Source: an uncultured Ruminococcus sp.
GTDB lineage: Bacteria; Bacillota; Clostridia; Oscillospirales; Ruminococcaceae
Assembly: GCA_946537565.1 (NCBI GenBank)
Contig: CAMNFW010000030.1
Span: 1 to 13,818, forward strand
Reading direction: 5' to 3'
Length of the DNA: 13,818 bases
Under the pieces are notes generated by a model. It ran no database searches, was not told the origin of the DNA, and saw only the letters and a program-made list of their open reading frames with translations. Of the stretch, positions 1 through 7,466 are shown one piece after another (position 1 is the first letter of the stretch; every line of letters begins with the position of its first letter). A program made the position numbers and the translations under genes.

Positions 1-306
1 GCCCTTCCACTGAGCGATGAGGTAAGGAACGTCATCAGCGTTCCAAGCAGCTACTGTAAATGTGTCGCCGCCTGTACCAACAGAAGCGTCGATAGCACCT
101 GTAGACTCGATAGGAGCAGTCTCTTCGCCGCCCTCAGCGGGAGCAGCTGTTGTCTCTTCGCCGCCCTCAGCGGGAGCAGCTGTTGTCTCAGCAGTAGAAT
201 CGTCCTTCTTGGAGCTTGAACTGCTGTTGTTTCCGCAGCTTGCGAAAGCAGTTGCAGCCATAGCAAGTGTAGCTACTAAAGCTAAAGTTCTCTTAAGTGT
301 GTTCAT
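1..306 (-). CDS. Sugar-type ABC transporter substrate-binding lipoprotein, N-terminal part (runs off left edge)
   Basis: The first 102 residues are present. They start with MNTLKR, a hydrophobic stretch (residues 7-22) and a lipobox ending in Cys24 (AFASC), so the product should be a lipid-anchored surface protein. Residues 25-80 form a low-complexity linker rich in Ser, Thr, Ala, Pro and Glu, including two tandem copies of TTAAPAEGGEE. The mature domain begins near residue 81 with DTFTVAAWNADDVPYLIAQW, a beta strand plus helix start like that of extracellular solute-binding proteins of carbohydrate ABC transporters. The ATG at 306-304 is preceded by AAGGAGG (316-322) at 9-nt spacing. Codons are strongly skewed to GCT, ACA, AAC and AAG, which suggests high expression. 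The binding domain lies outside the window, so the substrate cannot be named. A promoter and long leader precede it. Confidence 0.8.
   Translation of the reverse strand, partial: MNTLKRTLALVATLAMAATAFASCGNNSSSSSKKDDSTAETTAAPAEGGEETTAAPAEGGEETAPIESTGAIDASVGTGGDTFTVAAWNADDVPYLIAQWKG
121..186 (-). repeat. Two perfect 33-bp tandem repeats in the lipoprotein linker
   Basis: Positions 121-153 and 154-186 are identical, and three further bases (187-189) continue the pattern. The unit is in frame and encodes 11 residues (TTAAPAEGGEE), giving a flexible acidic spacer between the lipid anchor and the binding domain. Perfect identity suggests recent duplication or slippage, and copy number could vary between strains. 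Confidence 0.9.
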
Positions 307-564
307 TGCATTTTTCCTCCTTAAAATTCGTCATACTTTGTATGACCTGTGTGAAAAAAAGATTTCAGGTGTTCATTTGCACACCATACCCGGATGACTG
401 TCCTCATCCGCTGCACGGAAATGATTTGAACAGCCTATCGCTCTATGTAGAGCAGTATTACTAAAGACTTTCGTCTCGGTAATCTTTTTTAGCATCAGAC
501 CGCTTTCTCATTTTCGTATCCAGTCAGCTGACTGTTTATGAGTTGCAGGTCTTTCCGCTTCCGT
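307..564 (-). promoter_or_regulatory. Long structured 5' leader of the sugar-binding lipoprotein mRNA, class unassigned
   Basis: The best promoter (571-599) predicts transcription starting near 564, giving a leader of about 258 nt. It holds an ordered series of complementary segments: AGACC/GGTCT (497-501 with 548-552) enclosing CTCAT/ATGAG (507-511 with 538-542), which encloses the palindrome CAGTCAGCTGACTG (521-534). Next come ATTAC/GTAAT (457-461 with 479-483) around an AGAC-GAAA-GTCT tetraloop hairpin, GCTCT/AGAGC (440-453), a 7-bp CGGATGA/TCATCCG hairpin (391-410) and GGTGT/ACACC (368-385). A U7 tract follows (354-360), then a last 7-bp hairpin (330-346) just before the ribosome site. 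The nested first unit and the U tract suggest a cis-regulatory RNA. I do not recognise a known riboswitch core. The pairings were found by eye and are not covariance-tested. Confidence 0.5.
330..346. promoter_or_regulatory. Perfect 17-bp inverted repeat just upstream of the lipoprotein ribosome site
   Basis: GTCATAC-TTT-GTATGAC has perfect 7-bp arms and a 3-bp centre. It sits 7 nt upstream of AAGGAGG. It could be a DNA operator for a sugar-responsive repressor acting as a roadblock, or an mRNA hairpin that sets access to the ribosome site. Its position about 220 bp downstream of the predicted start makes classical promoter occlusion unlikely. Confidence 0.45.
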
Positions 565-570
565 ATTTAA

Positions 571-599
571 AATATACCGTATTTTTCGTCTAAAGTCAA
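571..599 (-). promoter_or_regulatory. Sigma-A promoter of the sugar-binding lipoprotein gene
   Basis: Read on the minus strand, TTGACT (594-599) is followed by a 17-bp spacer and TATATT (571-576). The predicted transcription start is near 564. This is the best promoter match between the peptidase stop and the lipoprotein start. Confidence 0.7.
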
Positions 600-703
600 T
601 GGTTTGTATCGTTCTTTAATTATTTTTGAACATCTTGTACATTTTCAACATCATTTTTATATGTATTTTCACAAAATATCCGTTAAAGAAATTAAAATGT
701 TAC

Positions 704-722
704 AAAACGGTAAAACCATTTT
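704..722 (-). terminator. Weak AT-rich hairpin, possible end of the peptidase transcript
   Basis: On the minus-strand RNA, AAAAUGGU pairs with ACCGUUUU around a UUU loop, with one G-U pair, and the 3' arm itself is U-rich. It lies about 100 nt after the peptidase stop. The stem has only three strong pairs, so termination would be inefficient. The rest of 600-819 is AT-rich and holds no other element I can support. Confidence 0.3.
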
Positions 723-819
723 TTGACTTTATACCCATATTCAGTACCCCGATTTTATGCTTATTTAACAATGCTAACAAAATCAAGCTGTTTAATCAGT
801 GCATATTGTCAGAATTTTA

Positions 820-3800
820 TCAGCTTGTCGACAGAACTGCATAATATCTCAGTATATCGCTGGCATCTGACGCATCTATAACTCCGCTGCCGTCAAAATC
901 CGCATAGATCAGTCCTTCGCCCGATATTACGCCCTTTCCTCCTGTAGAAAGAGAAGCATAGTGCATGAGTGTGGATGTGGCATCAGCTGCGTCAACTCTT
1001 CCGTTGAGATCAGTATCTCCCCTGTCATAATAGGTATAGAATGCCGCCTTTGAAGCAAATTCTGTGTCTGTTGCAGCATATCTCCAGCCGAATTTTTTTC
1101 CGAATTCCGGCATTTCAGCGGTGCCCCAGTCAGCCGCATAAACAAAGCTCAGCTCCGATTCATCTGATGTCCCGAACCTGTTTTTCAGCACATTTTTGTA
1201 TTCATCTGTATCTGCATATCCATAAATTCCAGCAGCTTCGCTGAAGTATTGACTGTAGGAGTCATCTGATGAAGCATACTCAAATCTGCCGTCATTTTCT
1301 ATGGTCAATCTGCCTTTGACTGCGCTGTATTCCGGCTTTTCAGCAGGTGCAGAAGGTGCCTCCGGTATTTCATATGTGACCTCATCGCTTCCAAAGCCTG
1401 TATTTCCCCCTGCAACTCTCAATGTCACAGTTTCGCCGGGAATTACCACAAATCCAAATCCCTGTTCAGCTTCGTTAATATCCGCTTCCAATGGCACTGC
1501 TCTCATTCCAGCCGGTCTGAAATCGCCCTCAGTTCCCAGTCTGTACTCCAGCATTTCAATGTATTCCGCAGGAATGCTCACCAGCATTTCTTTTCTGAAA
1601 TCGACATCAAGCTCAGGAAGTACGGCTTTTTCCGGCACAGTGATCACTATGCTCTCGCCTCCGGCTGTACCGGTAAGCTCCTGACCTGCATACGCTGTTA
1701 TGTCATCACCGCTGCTGATCACGCTTCCGTCCGGAGCTGTAAGGTTTTCAATATTGCTGAAAGTAATAGTTCCATTTGCATTATTTATAGTATAATAATT
1801 TTTAACGATTTTCACTACAGCTGTACTGCCCGGCATATTTTTTCCCGTCAGCTCCAATTCCAGCTCAACGCCCTGCGGTGGTATGTCTATTACATCAGAT
1901 AAAGCATAATTGCTGAGCTTTTCGCCGTTCAGTTCAATTTCAGCAGCCGAAACAGGATACAGCCTTATGCCGGCAACACTGCTGTCAAGCTCTATAAGCC
2001 ACTGTCCTGCTTCATTTTTTTCTGCAAATTTTATTGAACTTTTTGTATTGCCAGCTGTATATCCCAGACCGTTGAGCTGAGCGGTTTCAGGTTCAAAACT
2101 CCGCTCGGAATAAACCTTTCCGTCAGCAGTTGCTCTTATCGCAACAGGCTCAGTGATCACAATCGGTTCGGTATATATCTGCTCACTTCCGCCATTTACG
2201 GTATATTTTATCTCACCGGAAGCTGCTGAAAGCGCAATTTTTTCTCCCTCCGGAACAAGACCGCCGGCTCTTGAAAAGCTGACCTTATCAGGTTCATTTC
2301 CATACACCTTCAATGCAATATTTCCAATATCAAGGGTTACAGAGCCTGCGCTGAACCATTCCGCATACATGGCGATCACTTCTTCTGCCGCAGCCATTTC
2401 AGTTTCATCGTCATCATCTATTCCATACGTCAGCTCATACCTCAGCTGTTCAATTATCTGTGCCTCGTCCTCTTCGGAATATTGTCCGCCTTCATTGTAA
2501 ATATCAAACCACTGTACTCCGTCTGTACTGCAAAAGCTCTGACCTGGAGAAGTGCCGTTTTTGATATCTTCATGAGCAGATGTTCCTATATCATGTATCA
2601 GCTCACCTGTCTCGTCATCATAAACTGTCAGGCTGGTCTCAACAGGTATCAGGAATGCGGTATTTTCATTTTTCAGCTTTATGACTGCGGCAAAATCACT
2701 GTTTTCCGCAAGATAAACCGGTTCGTCCAGAGACAGCGTGATAAAGCCGGTACTGTCACACACTCCTGTTGTCACCGATGAAGGTGTTCCTGAAACAGGA
2801 TCATCAGGGTCTGTAAGATCTGTATATATAGTTATTTCATACTCCGTACCCGAACTGCGGATATATGTTCCCACAGCTTCTGCCTGCTGAGGCTGATCGT
2901 TGTGGTAGATATTTGCCATATATGAGCCGCCGTTTTCTTCTTCGCTGTTATAAGCTGAAATAGTCTGGGTAGCAGGCAGAGTATCATGCTGATATATCGT
3001 GCTGTAGTTATCTGCGCTGTCCAGCACATATACACCAAACTCTCCAAGAGAATGATCATCATAGGATATCCATATATATCCGCCGTCGCCGAAGCCTGTT
3101 CCCCAGCTGTTTTTGACCAGCCAGGCACCGTTTCTGTCAGGCTTTACGATAAAGCTCTCAGCAGGAAAATCATCGTCCCAGCCTACTATTGCAACTGAAT
3201 GATTTGCTCTCCAGACCGGCTTTCTGCTGTTTGATGATTTATAGACCGAACTGTAAAGACTGGTCTGACTTGAATAGAACGCAGCATCCACCGCAAGTCC
3301 TTCCATGACATATTCCTTTATCAGACGATCGACCTGCTCCTCATTGGAATGATTGATTGTATAATCAAACATATAAGCATCTTTCAGGTGATAATCCGCA
3401 AGATACTTTCCGCCGCTGACTTTTTCAGGATCATCAAAATAACTCATGTCACCATAGGGCATTCTGTTCTCATACACCGGTCCTATCCATTGCGTCCACA
3501 TTGCGGTCACTGTATTATGCGTAGCACCACGGCTCAGCATTGATCTCAGTTCATCTCTGTCAAGCTCCGTGGTGCTGTCATAGAATGAATAAAAAGCTCC
3601 ATGAAACTCAGAAAGATCAACTGTCGGATCCGATCTGATGATACTGGATTCAGCGCTCGCTGCCGCCGAGTGCATCCAGCAGGTACCGAAACCCGACTGA
3701 TCCCTTACCGGTGTCAAAAATCCTGATTCTCTCAGATCAAATCTGGCAGGCAGTTCCTGGACTGACGCATACATATCCTCGGCTGTCTCCGTCATATCGT

Positions 3801-4014
3801 ATCTCATCGCAAAACCCGGACTGCCGTCCTCAATTACGATACTGTCCGCAAGTGAAGGCAATGAGAATGAAATTCCCATATGATCAGCAGAAGCCTGTTT
3901 TTCCGGTGAAATATCTGCTTCCGGTGCATGATATCCAACCGCCGGAAATACTGAAAATGCAGATATTGCCACAACCGCTGCTGCTGCACCTGCTGTAATT
4001 CTTTTCTTTTTCAT
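820..4014 (-). CDS. Secreted C1A (papain-family) cysteine peptidase with lectin-like region and C-terminal type I dockerin
   Basis: The 1064-residue product has a signal peptide (residues 1-28, KKKR then a hydrophobic core). A papain-family domain spans about 88-330, with oxyanion Gln106, catalytic Cys112 in GTCW, His272 in ANHSVAIVGW and Asn302 in KNSWG. Residues 345-455 resemble the lectin-like domain that often follows bacterial C1A peptidases. Beta-rich segments follow, one of which (about 590-645) resembles a chitobiase C-terminal-type module. Residues 1000-1064 form a dockerin with two calcium loops (D1000, D1002, N1004, D1011 and D1039, D1041, S1043, D1050). The product should therefore dock onto a scaffoldin or cell-surface cohesin and cleave proteins outside the cell. 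I chose ATG 4014 over the longer frame because AAGGAG (4021-4026) sits 6 nt before it and a signal peptide follows at once. It lies 57 bp after the YdcF-like gene. Confidence 0.9.
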   Translation of the reverse strand: MKKKRITAGAAAAVVAISAFSVFPAVGYHAPEADISPEKQASADHMGISFSLPSLADSIVIEDGSPGFAMRYDMTETAEDMYASVQELPARFDLRESGFLTPVRDQSGFGTCWMHSAAASAESSIIRSDPTVDLSEFHGAFYSFYDSTTELDRDELRSMLSRGATHNTVTAMWTQWIGPVYENRMPYGDMSYFDDPEKVSGGKYLADYHLKDAYMFDYTINHSNEEQVDRLIKEYVMEGLAVDAAFYSSQTSLYSSVYKSSNSRKPVWRANHSVAIVGWDDDFPAESFIVKPDRNGAWLVKNSWGTGFGDGGYIWISYDDHSLGEFGVYVLDSADNYSTIYQHDTLPATQTISAYNSEEENGGSYMANIYHNDQPQQAEAVGTYIRSSGTEYEITIYTDLTDPDDPVSGTPSSVTTGVCDSTGFITLSLDEPVYLAENSDFAAVIKLKNENTAFLIPVETSLTVYDDETGELIHDIGTSAHEDIKNGTSPGQSFCSTDGVQWFDIYNEGGQYSEEDEAQIIEQLRYELTYGIDDDDETEMAAAEEVIAMYAEWFSAGSVTLDIGNIALKVYGNEPDKVSFSRAGGLVPEGEKIALSAASGEIKYTVNGGSEQIYTEPIVITEPVAIRATADGKVYSERSFEPETAQLNGLGYTAGNTKSSIKFAEKNEAGQWLIELDSSVAGIRLYPVSAAEIELNGEKLSNYALSDVIDIPPQGVELELELTGKNMPGSTAVVKIVKNYYTINNANGTITFSNIENLTAPDGSVISSGDDITAYAGQELTGTAGGESIVITVPEKAVLPELDVDFRKEMLVSIPAEYIEMLEYRLGTEGDFRPAGMRAVPLEADINEAEQGFGFVVIPGETVTLRVAGGNTGFGSDEVTYEIPEAPSAPAEKPEYSAVKGRLTIENDGRFEYASSDDSYSQYFSEAAGIYGYADTDEYKNVLKNRFGTSDESELSFVYAADWGTAEMPEFGKKFGWRYAATDTEFASKAAFYTYYDRGDTDLNGRVDAADATSTLMHYASLSTGGKGVISGEGLIYADFDGSGVIDASDASDILRYYAVLSTS

Positions 4015-4071
4015 TTTATACTCCTTAGAAAGGCAAGAAATATGACCTTCATTTTTTACCTCTGTCACAAT

Positions 4072-4848
4072 TTAAAAAACTGTATAGTATGCCACTCCGA
4101 ACCACTCTCTTACCCAATAGGTCGGCAAAAGCCATAGAGACGTTTTCGCTGAAATATTATATGCCTTGATGCCGTTGTCTCTTGCAAGCATATCTGCTCT
4201 AAACTGGTGAAAGCCGTCTGTGACAATTGTTATATCCTTGAACAAGCCTTCATTTTCAATGATCTCAGCGGAAAATTTCAGGTTTTCATCAGTATTCGCT
4301 GATCTGTCCTCCATGAATATCCTGTCGCCGGAAATCCCTCTGGATACAAGATAATCCTTCATGCACTGCGCCTCACTGATGACCTCATCATCGCCCTGTC
4401 CGCCTGAAACTATAACCTTAACGCTGCTGTTTTCAGAAAGATAATCATAAGCCGCATCAAGTCTTCGCTTCAGCATCAGGCTTGGCGCACCGTCTTTCAC
4501 CTTGCAGCCAAGAACAACAACTGTTGTATCTGTATTCTTTGGACGGTCATTCATTTCCCGTATCATAAATATGCTTATCACTGCCGCAAGTATTACAGCT
4601 GCTGCTGCTAAAACAGCTGCTGATACAATAAATATTTTTCCGCCGGTTTTCTCCCATATCCCGGAAACAGTCTTTTTCACCGGACCATTGAATACAAAAA
4701 CAGCCGTAAGTACAGCTGATACAAATGCTCCGAAGCCATTGCCTATATTGATTATTCCTGCACTCAGCGGTGCCAGAAATATAATCAGAAATATAAACGA
4801 AATGAGAGCCGGTATAACTCTCATTTCTCTGAATATTGCTAAAATCAT
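4072..4848 (-). CDS. YdcF/DUF218-family membrane protein
   Basis: The 258-residue product has three predicted membrane segments (about residues 10-33, 38-54 and 69-96). A DUF218 (YdcF/SanA-like) domain follows from about residue 108: TVVVLGCKV, VSGGQGDDEVISEA, EDRSANTDENL and TDGFHQFRA are the hallmark segments. Family members bind nucleotide-like ligands or act in envelope integrity, but the biochemical role is unsettled. The start is uncertain. ATG 4848 has AAAGGA at 6-nt spacing. ATG 4869 has only GAGG at very short spacing. GTG 4878 would give a 4-bp GTGA overlap with the PHP gene but lacks a ribosome site. In all cases it follows the PHP gene directly and is co-transcribed with it. Confidence 0.85.
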   Translation of the reverse strand: MILAIFREMRVIPALISFIFLIIFLAPLSAGIINIGNGFGAFVSAVLTAVFVFNGPVKKTVSGIWEKTGGKIFIVSAAVLAAAAVILAAVISIFMIREMNDRPKNTDTTVVVLGCKVKDGAPSLMLKRRLDAAYDYLSENSSVKVIVSGGQGDDEVISEAQCMKDYLVSRGISGDRIFMEDRSANTDENLKFSAEIIENEGLFKDITIVTDGFHQFRADMLARDNGIKAYNISAKTSLWLLPTYWVREWFGVAYYTVF

Positions 4849-4874
4849 ACTTTTTCCTTTATTTTTCATTTTCC

Positions 4875-5711
4875 TCACTGCTTTTTTGATGTCAGTTTCA
4901 ATATCCTTTCCAGGTCTTCCTGAGAGGTGGTGCCGCTGCCAAGATGAGTAGGCACATTGTTATAGAGACCGTGAAAATCCGAACCGCCGGTCCTGATCAG
5001 TTCATATCTGTCAGCAATAGCCTTAAGCTCGCTGCGGTAAGCTTCATCTGCTGAATAGTGGTCGATCTCAACTCCGTCAATCTTTCCGTTTTTAGCCAGC
5101 TCTTCCAGCAGCTCGATATTGTTATACTGAGCAGGATGCGCAAGCACAGCTGCACCCTTTGCAGTATGGATAAGGTCAATGACAAAATTAACATCAGGGT
5201 ATTCTCTCTCCACATAACAGCTTCCTGTGGCAGGGTTAAACAGTTCGTGGTCAAGCTCACCGTAGAATTCAAGGGCATAACCATAGTCAATAAGTGCCCG
5301 CATAATATGCTGCTTAAAAATACTTTTTGAGCTGGTGGTATGCTTAAGCACGCTTTCAAGGGTAATTGGGTATTTTTCCATTACCTTTGCTATCATTTCT
5401 TTTGAGCATTCTTTTCTTATCTCACAGGACTTATGGCACAGACCTTCAAGTCTGTCCGGTTTTTGCGGAGCATAGCAAAGAATATGCACCTTGCTGTTCC
5501 TTGTTTTGTCCCAGGCTGAAAGTTCAACACCATGAAGCATTTTCACTCCCTCACGCTGACCGATAACATCAGCACGGGAGAATGAAGCCATAGTGTCATG
5601 GTCTGTAATTGAAAGCCATTCGATACCGGTACGTTTCGCCTGAGCGATAACGTCCTCGATTCCAAGTGAACCGTCGGAAAGCTTTGTGTGGCAATGCAGA
5701 TCGCAGATCAT
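4875..5711 (-). CDS. PHP-domain phosphoesterase, TrpH/RNase AM-like
   Basis: The 278-residue protein is a single-domain PHP metallophosphoesterase of normal length for the TrpH/YciV group. Likely metal ligands are all present: His6 and His8 in DLHCHTKLSDG, Asp13, His38 in ITDHDT, Glu63 in GVELSA, His76, His192 in AHP, and Asp245 and His247 in GGSDFHG. Characterised relatives hydrolyse 3',5'-nucleoside bisphosphates (pAp) or trim RNA 5' ends, so a role in nucleotide or RNA turnover is plausible, but the substrate is inferred. The ATG at 5711-5709 follows a modest AGAGGG site. It is the first gene behind the strong promoter at 5803-5831. Confidence 0.88.
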   Translation of the reverse strand: MICDLHCHTKLSDGSLGIEDVIAQAKRTGIEWLSITDHDTMASFSRADVIGQREGVKMLHGVELSAWDKTRNSKVHILCYAPQKPDRLEGLCHKSCEIRKECSKEMIAKVMEKYPITLESVLKHTTSSKSIFKQHIMRALIDYGYALEFYGELDHELFNPATGSCYVEREYPDVNFVIDLIHTAKGAAVLAHPAQYNNIELLEELAKNGKIDGVEIDHYSADEAYRSELKAIADRYELIRTGGSDFHGLYNNVPTHLGSGTTSQEDLERILKLTSKKQ

Positions 5712-5802
5712 TAGTTTATCCCTCTCTCTTTACAAATACAATTAGCACAGCGCAAAAAAATGACCTGCTAAAAATGTCTGCGCCGGACTATACAACGTAA
5801 CC

Positions 5803-5831
5803 ATTATATCATATTAAAGCACAAATTGCAA
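5803..5831 (-). promoter_or_regulatory. Strong extended -10 sigma-A promoter for the PHP gene
   Basis: On the minus strand, TTGCAA (5826-5831), a 17-bp spacer and TATAAT (5803-5808) with TG one base upstream of the -10 (TGATATAAT). The predicted start is near 5796, giving a leader of about 85 nt. The remaining 5712-5795 stretch shows nothing else I can assign. Confidence 0.8.
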
Positions 5832-5848
5832 GCTTTTTTGTGCAATTT
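5819..5848. repeat. Two overlapping inverted repeats across the -35 box of the PHP promoter
   Basis: AAATTGCA (5823-5830) and TGCAATTT (5841-5848) form perfect 8-bp arms. GCACAAA (5819-5825) and TTTGTGC (5837-5843) form a second 7-bp pair that competes with the first. The arms cover the -35 hexamer, where a repressor operator would be effective. Part of the symmetry could be AT-rich coincidence. Confidence 0.4.
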
Positions 5849-5879
5849 ACAGATGTAATAATTTGTATAAAGAATAAAC

Positions 5880-5910
5880 GCACTGTAAATGATTTGACCT
5901 ATTGCAGTGC
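5880..5910 (-). terminator. Possible weak terminator overlapping the rsmI stop codon
   Basis: GCACTG and CAGTGC (5905-5910 and 5880-5885) form a 6-bp stem with a 19-nt loop, followed on the minus strand by the U-rich tail GUUUAUUCUUU. The long loop and interrupted tail make it weak, but it is the only candidate between rsmI and the PHP promoter. Confidence 0.35.
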
Positions 5911-6723
5911 TGCGTACAACTCTCCTTTTCTGAAACCAGTCTCCTTTGCTACAGCTTTGCAGGCTTCTGTTGGCTTTTCACCCATATCTATCAGCTTTTT
6001 CACCTGCTCAACCGCCTGCTCCAGTGTCAGCTCTTCCTTTTCGTCAGAGCTTTTACCCTCCAGCACAAGCACATACTCGCCTTTGGGATCTGTCTGAGCG
6101 TAAATCTCTATAGCTCCGCCTATAGTTGTGCGGACTGTTTCTTCGTGAATCTTCGTTATCTCCCGGCAAAGAGACAGCTTTCTTTCGCTGCCAAAGTTTT
6201 CAGCCATATCTGCAAGAGTGTTTTTCAGCTTGTGAGGTGCTTCATAAAATATCATTACTGCTGTTTCATTTTTAAGCTGTTCAAGCCGGCGGCTGCGTTC
6301 CTTTTTCTCCACAGGAAGAAATCCCTCAAATGTAAAGCGGTTTATATGCAGTCCTGAAAGTGCTGCTGCCGTTGCAACAGCTGTCGGTCCCGGAACTGCC
6401 CTGACTTCAATTCCATTTTCAGCGCAAAGATTCACCAGTACTTCTCCGGGATCTGAAATACACGGCATTCCAGCATCAGTTACTATACCGCAGCTCTCAC
6501 CGTTCATCAGCCTTTCAATGATCTTCATAGCTTCGCTTCGTGAACTATGCTCATGAAAGCTTACAAGCTGCTTTTTTATCTCATAGCGGTTCAGCAGCTT
6601 CAGAGTGACCCTTGTATCCTCTGCACAGAGAAAATCCACCTCCTCCAGCATTCTTAGCTGCCGCAGTGTTATATCCTCCATATTGCCGATAGGTGTCCCT
6701 ATTATATATAGTATACCGCTCAT
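5899..6723 (-). CDS. rsmI: 16S rRNA (cytidine1402-2'-O)-methyltransferase RsmI
   Basis: The 274-residue protein is full length for RsmI, a tetrapyrrole-methylase-fold enzyme that 2'-O-methylates C1402 in the decoding centre of 16S rRNA using S-adenosylmethionine. Family signatures are intact: GTPIGN (9-14), AEDTR (34-38), TDAGMPCISDPG (82-93), PGPTAVATAAALSG (111-124), FEGFLP (132-137) and FYEAPHK (159-165). The start ATG overlaps the trmN6 stop by 4 bp (ATGA), so translation is probably coupled. A trmN6-like gene just upstream matches the order in Bacillus subtilis, where yabB and yabC flank a small nuclease gene, yazA; that small gene is absent here. Confidence 0.95.
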   Translation of the reverse strand: MSGILYIIGTPIGNMEDITLRQLRMLEEVDFLCAEDTRVTLKLLNRYEIKKQLVSFHEHSSRSEAMKIIERLMNGESCGIVTDAGMPCISDPGEVLVNLCAENGIEVRAVPGPTAVATAAALSGLHINRFTFEGFLPVEKKERSRRLEQLKNETAVMIFYEAPHKLKNTLADMAENFGSERKLSLCREITKIHEETVRTTIGGAIEIYAQTDPKGEYVLVLEGKSSDEKEELTLEQAVEQVKKLIDMGEKPTEACKAVAKETGFRKGELYAALQ

Positions 6724-7451
6724 AACTGTTCACCGCCTTCCTTTCCGGTGATGTATATGTCCTTTAGCTCATCAGAAAAACCATCACCGCTTCTGATGTA
6801 AAGCTGTTTTTCCACCTGCATAAACGGCTTTGAACCCTTTTTTCCCTCTATCAGAAACAGCCACGGAGCGTCCTCCGGTGATTTTGCCGCAAATCTCAGG
6901 CGCTTAGGTTCAATATTATGCTGCTTCATTGCAAAGATAACATCGCTCAGTCTCTCCGGACGATTGCACATACAAAGTCTGCCGCCGAATTTCAGCAGCT
7001 TCTCTGCCGCTGCACATACATCATCTATATTGCACATTATTTCATGTCTTGCAATCCTCTGGGCAGTTATGACACTTTCAAAGCCTGCATTTGCTGCTTT
7101 ATACGGCGGATTGCAGGTCACAAGATCAAGCTGTCCCAGAGGTGCGCCCTCCCAAAGCTCACGCAGGTCTGCACATACCGGCACGATTCCCTCTGCACCG
7201 CTGCGCTCAATACCCAGCCGGAGCTGTTCGATCGCTCCCTCTTGTATATCAACTGCATAGATTATCTGCGGCGGCAGCTGCTTCTGCATTATCAGCGGTA
7301 TTATACCGCAGCCGGTTCCCAGATCGCAAGCCTTATCCTTGCTCCTGTAGCCTGAGAAATGTGCCAGCAGAAACGCATCAGTACCAAAGCGGTGATCGCT
7401 GCTGGCACAGACATAGATCTTTTCCGTTAGTTTTTCATATTTGTATTCCAT
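6720..7451 (-). CDS. trmN6: tRNA1(Val) (adenine37-N6)-methyltransferase, TrmN6/YfiC-like
   Basis: The 243-residue protein is a class I S-adenosylmethionine-dependent methyltransferase. The cofactor loop is DLGTGCGIIPL (43-53) with acidic Asp68 after the second strand, and the catalytic NPPY motif is at 114-117. NPPY marks enzymes that methylate exocyclic amino groups of nucleic acids. The N-terminus (RFGTDAFLLAHF) and the RHE segment (135-137) are typical of the YfiC/YabB group, which modifies A37 of tRNA. Substrate identity is from family membership. AGAGGA precedes the ATG at about 6 nt. It lies 15 bp after the esterase gene and overlaps rsmI by 4 bp. Confidence 0.88.
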   Translation of the reverse strand: MEYKYEKLTEKIYVCASSDHRFGTDAFLLAHFSGYRSKDKACDLGTGCGIIPLIMQKQLPPQIIYAVDIQEGAIEQLRLGIERSGAEGIVPVCADLRELWEGAPLGQLDLVTCNPPYKAANAGFESVITAQRIARHEIMCNIDDVCAAAEKLLKFGGRLCMCNRPERLSDVIFAMKQHNIEPKRLRFAAKSPEDAPWLFLIEGKKGSKPFMQVEKQLYIRSGDGFSDELKDIYITGKEGGEQL

Positions 7452-7466
7452 AGTCTTCCTCTGATC

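Noticed and set aside
466..516. Short reading frame of 16 codons in the lipoprotein leader (minus strand, starting MRKRSDAKK)
   Set aside because: It has no ribosome site, and its codons coincide with the hairpin segments, so RNA structure explains the sequence better. A nearby four-codon frame (MNT then stop) is likewise unsupported.
784..827. CAAGCTG/CAGCTTG inverted repeat around the peptidase stop as a terminator
   Set aside because: The arms are 30 bases apart and there is no U tract after the second arm on the minus strand.
4015..4068. Extended N-terminus for the C1A peptidase (18 extra residues)
   Set aside because: The extra part would put residues ahead of a normal signal peptide, and the AAGGAG site lies inside it at the right distance for the ATG at 4014.
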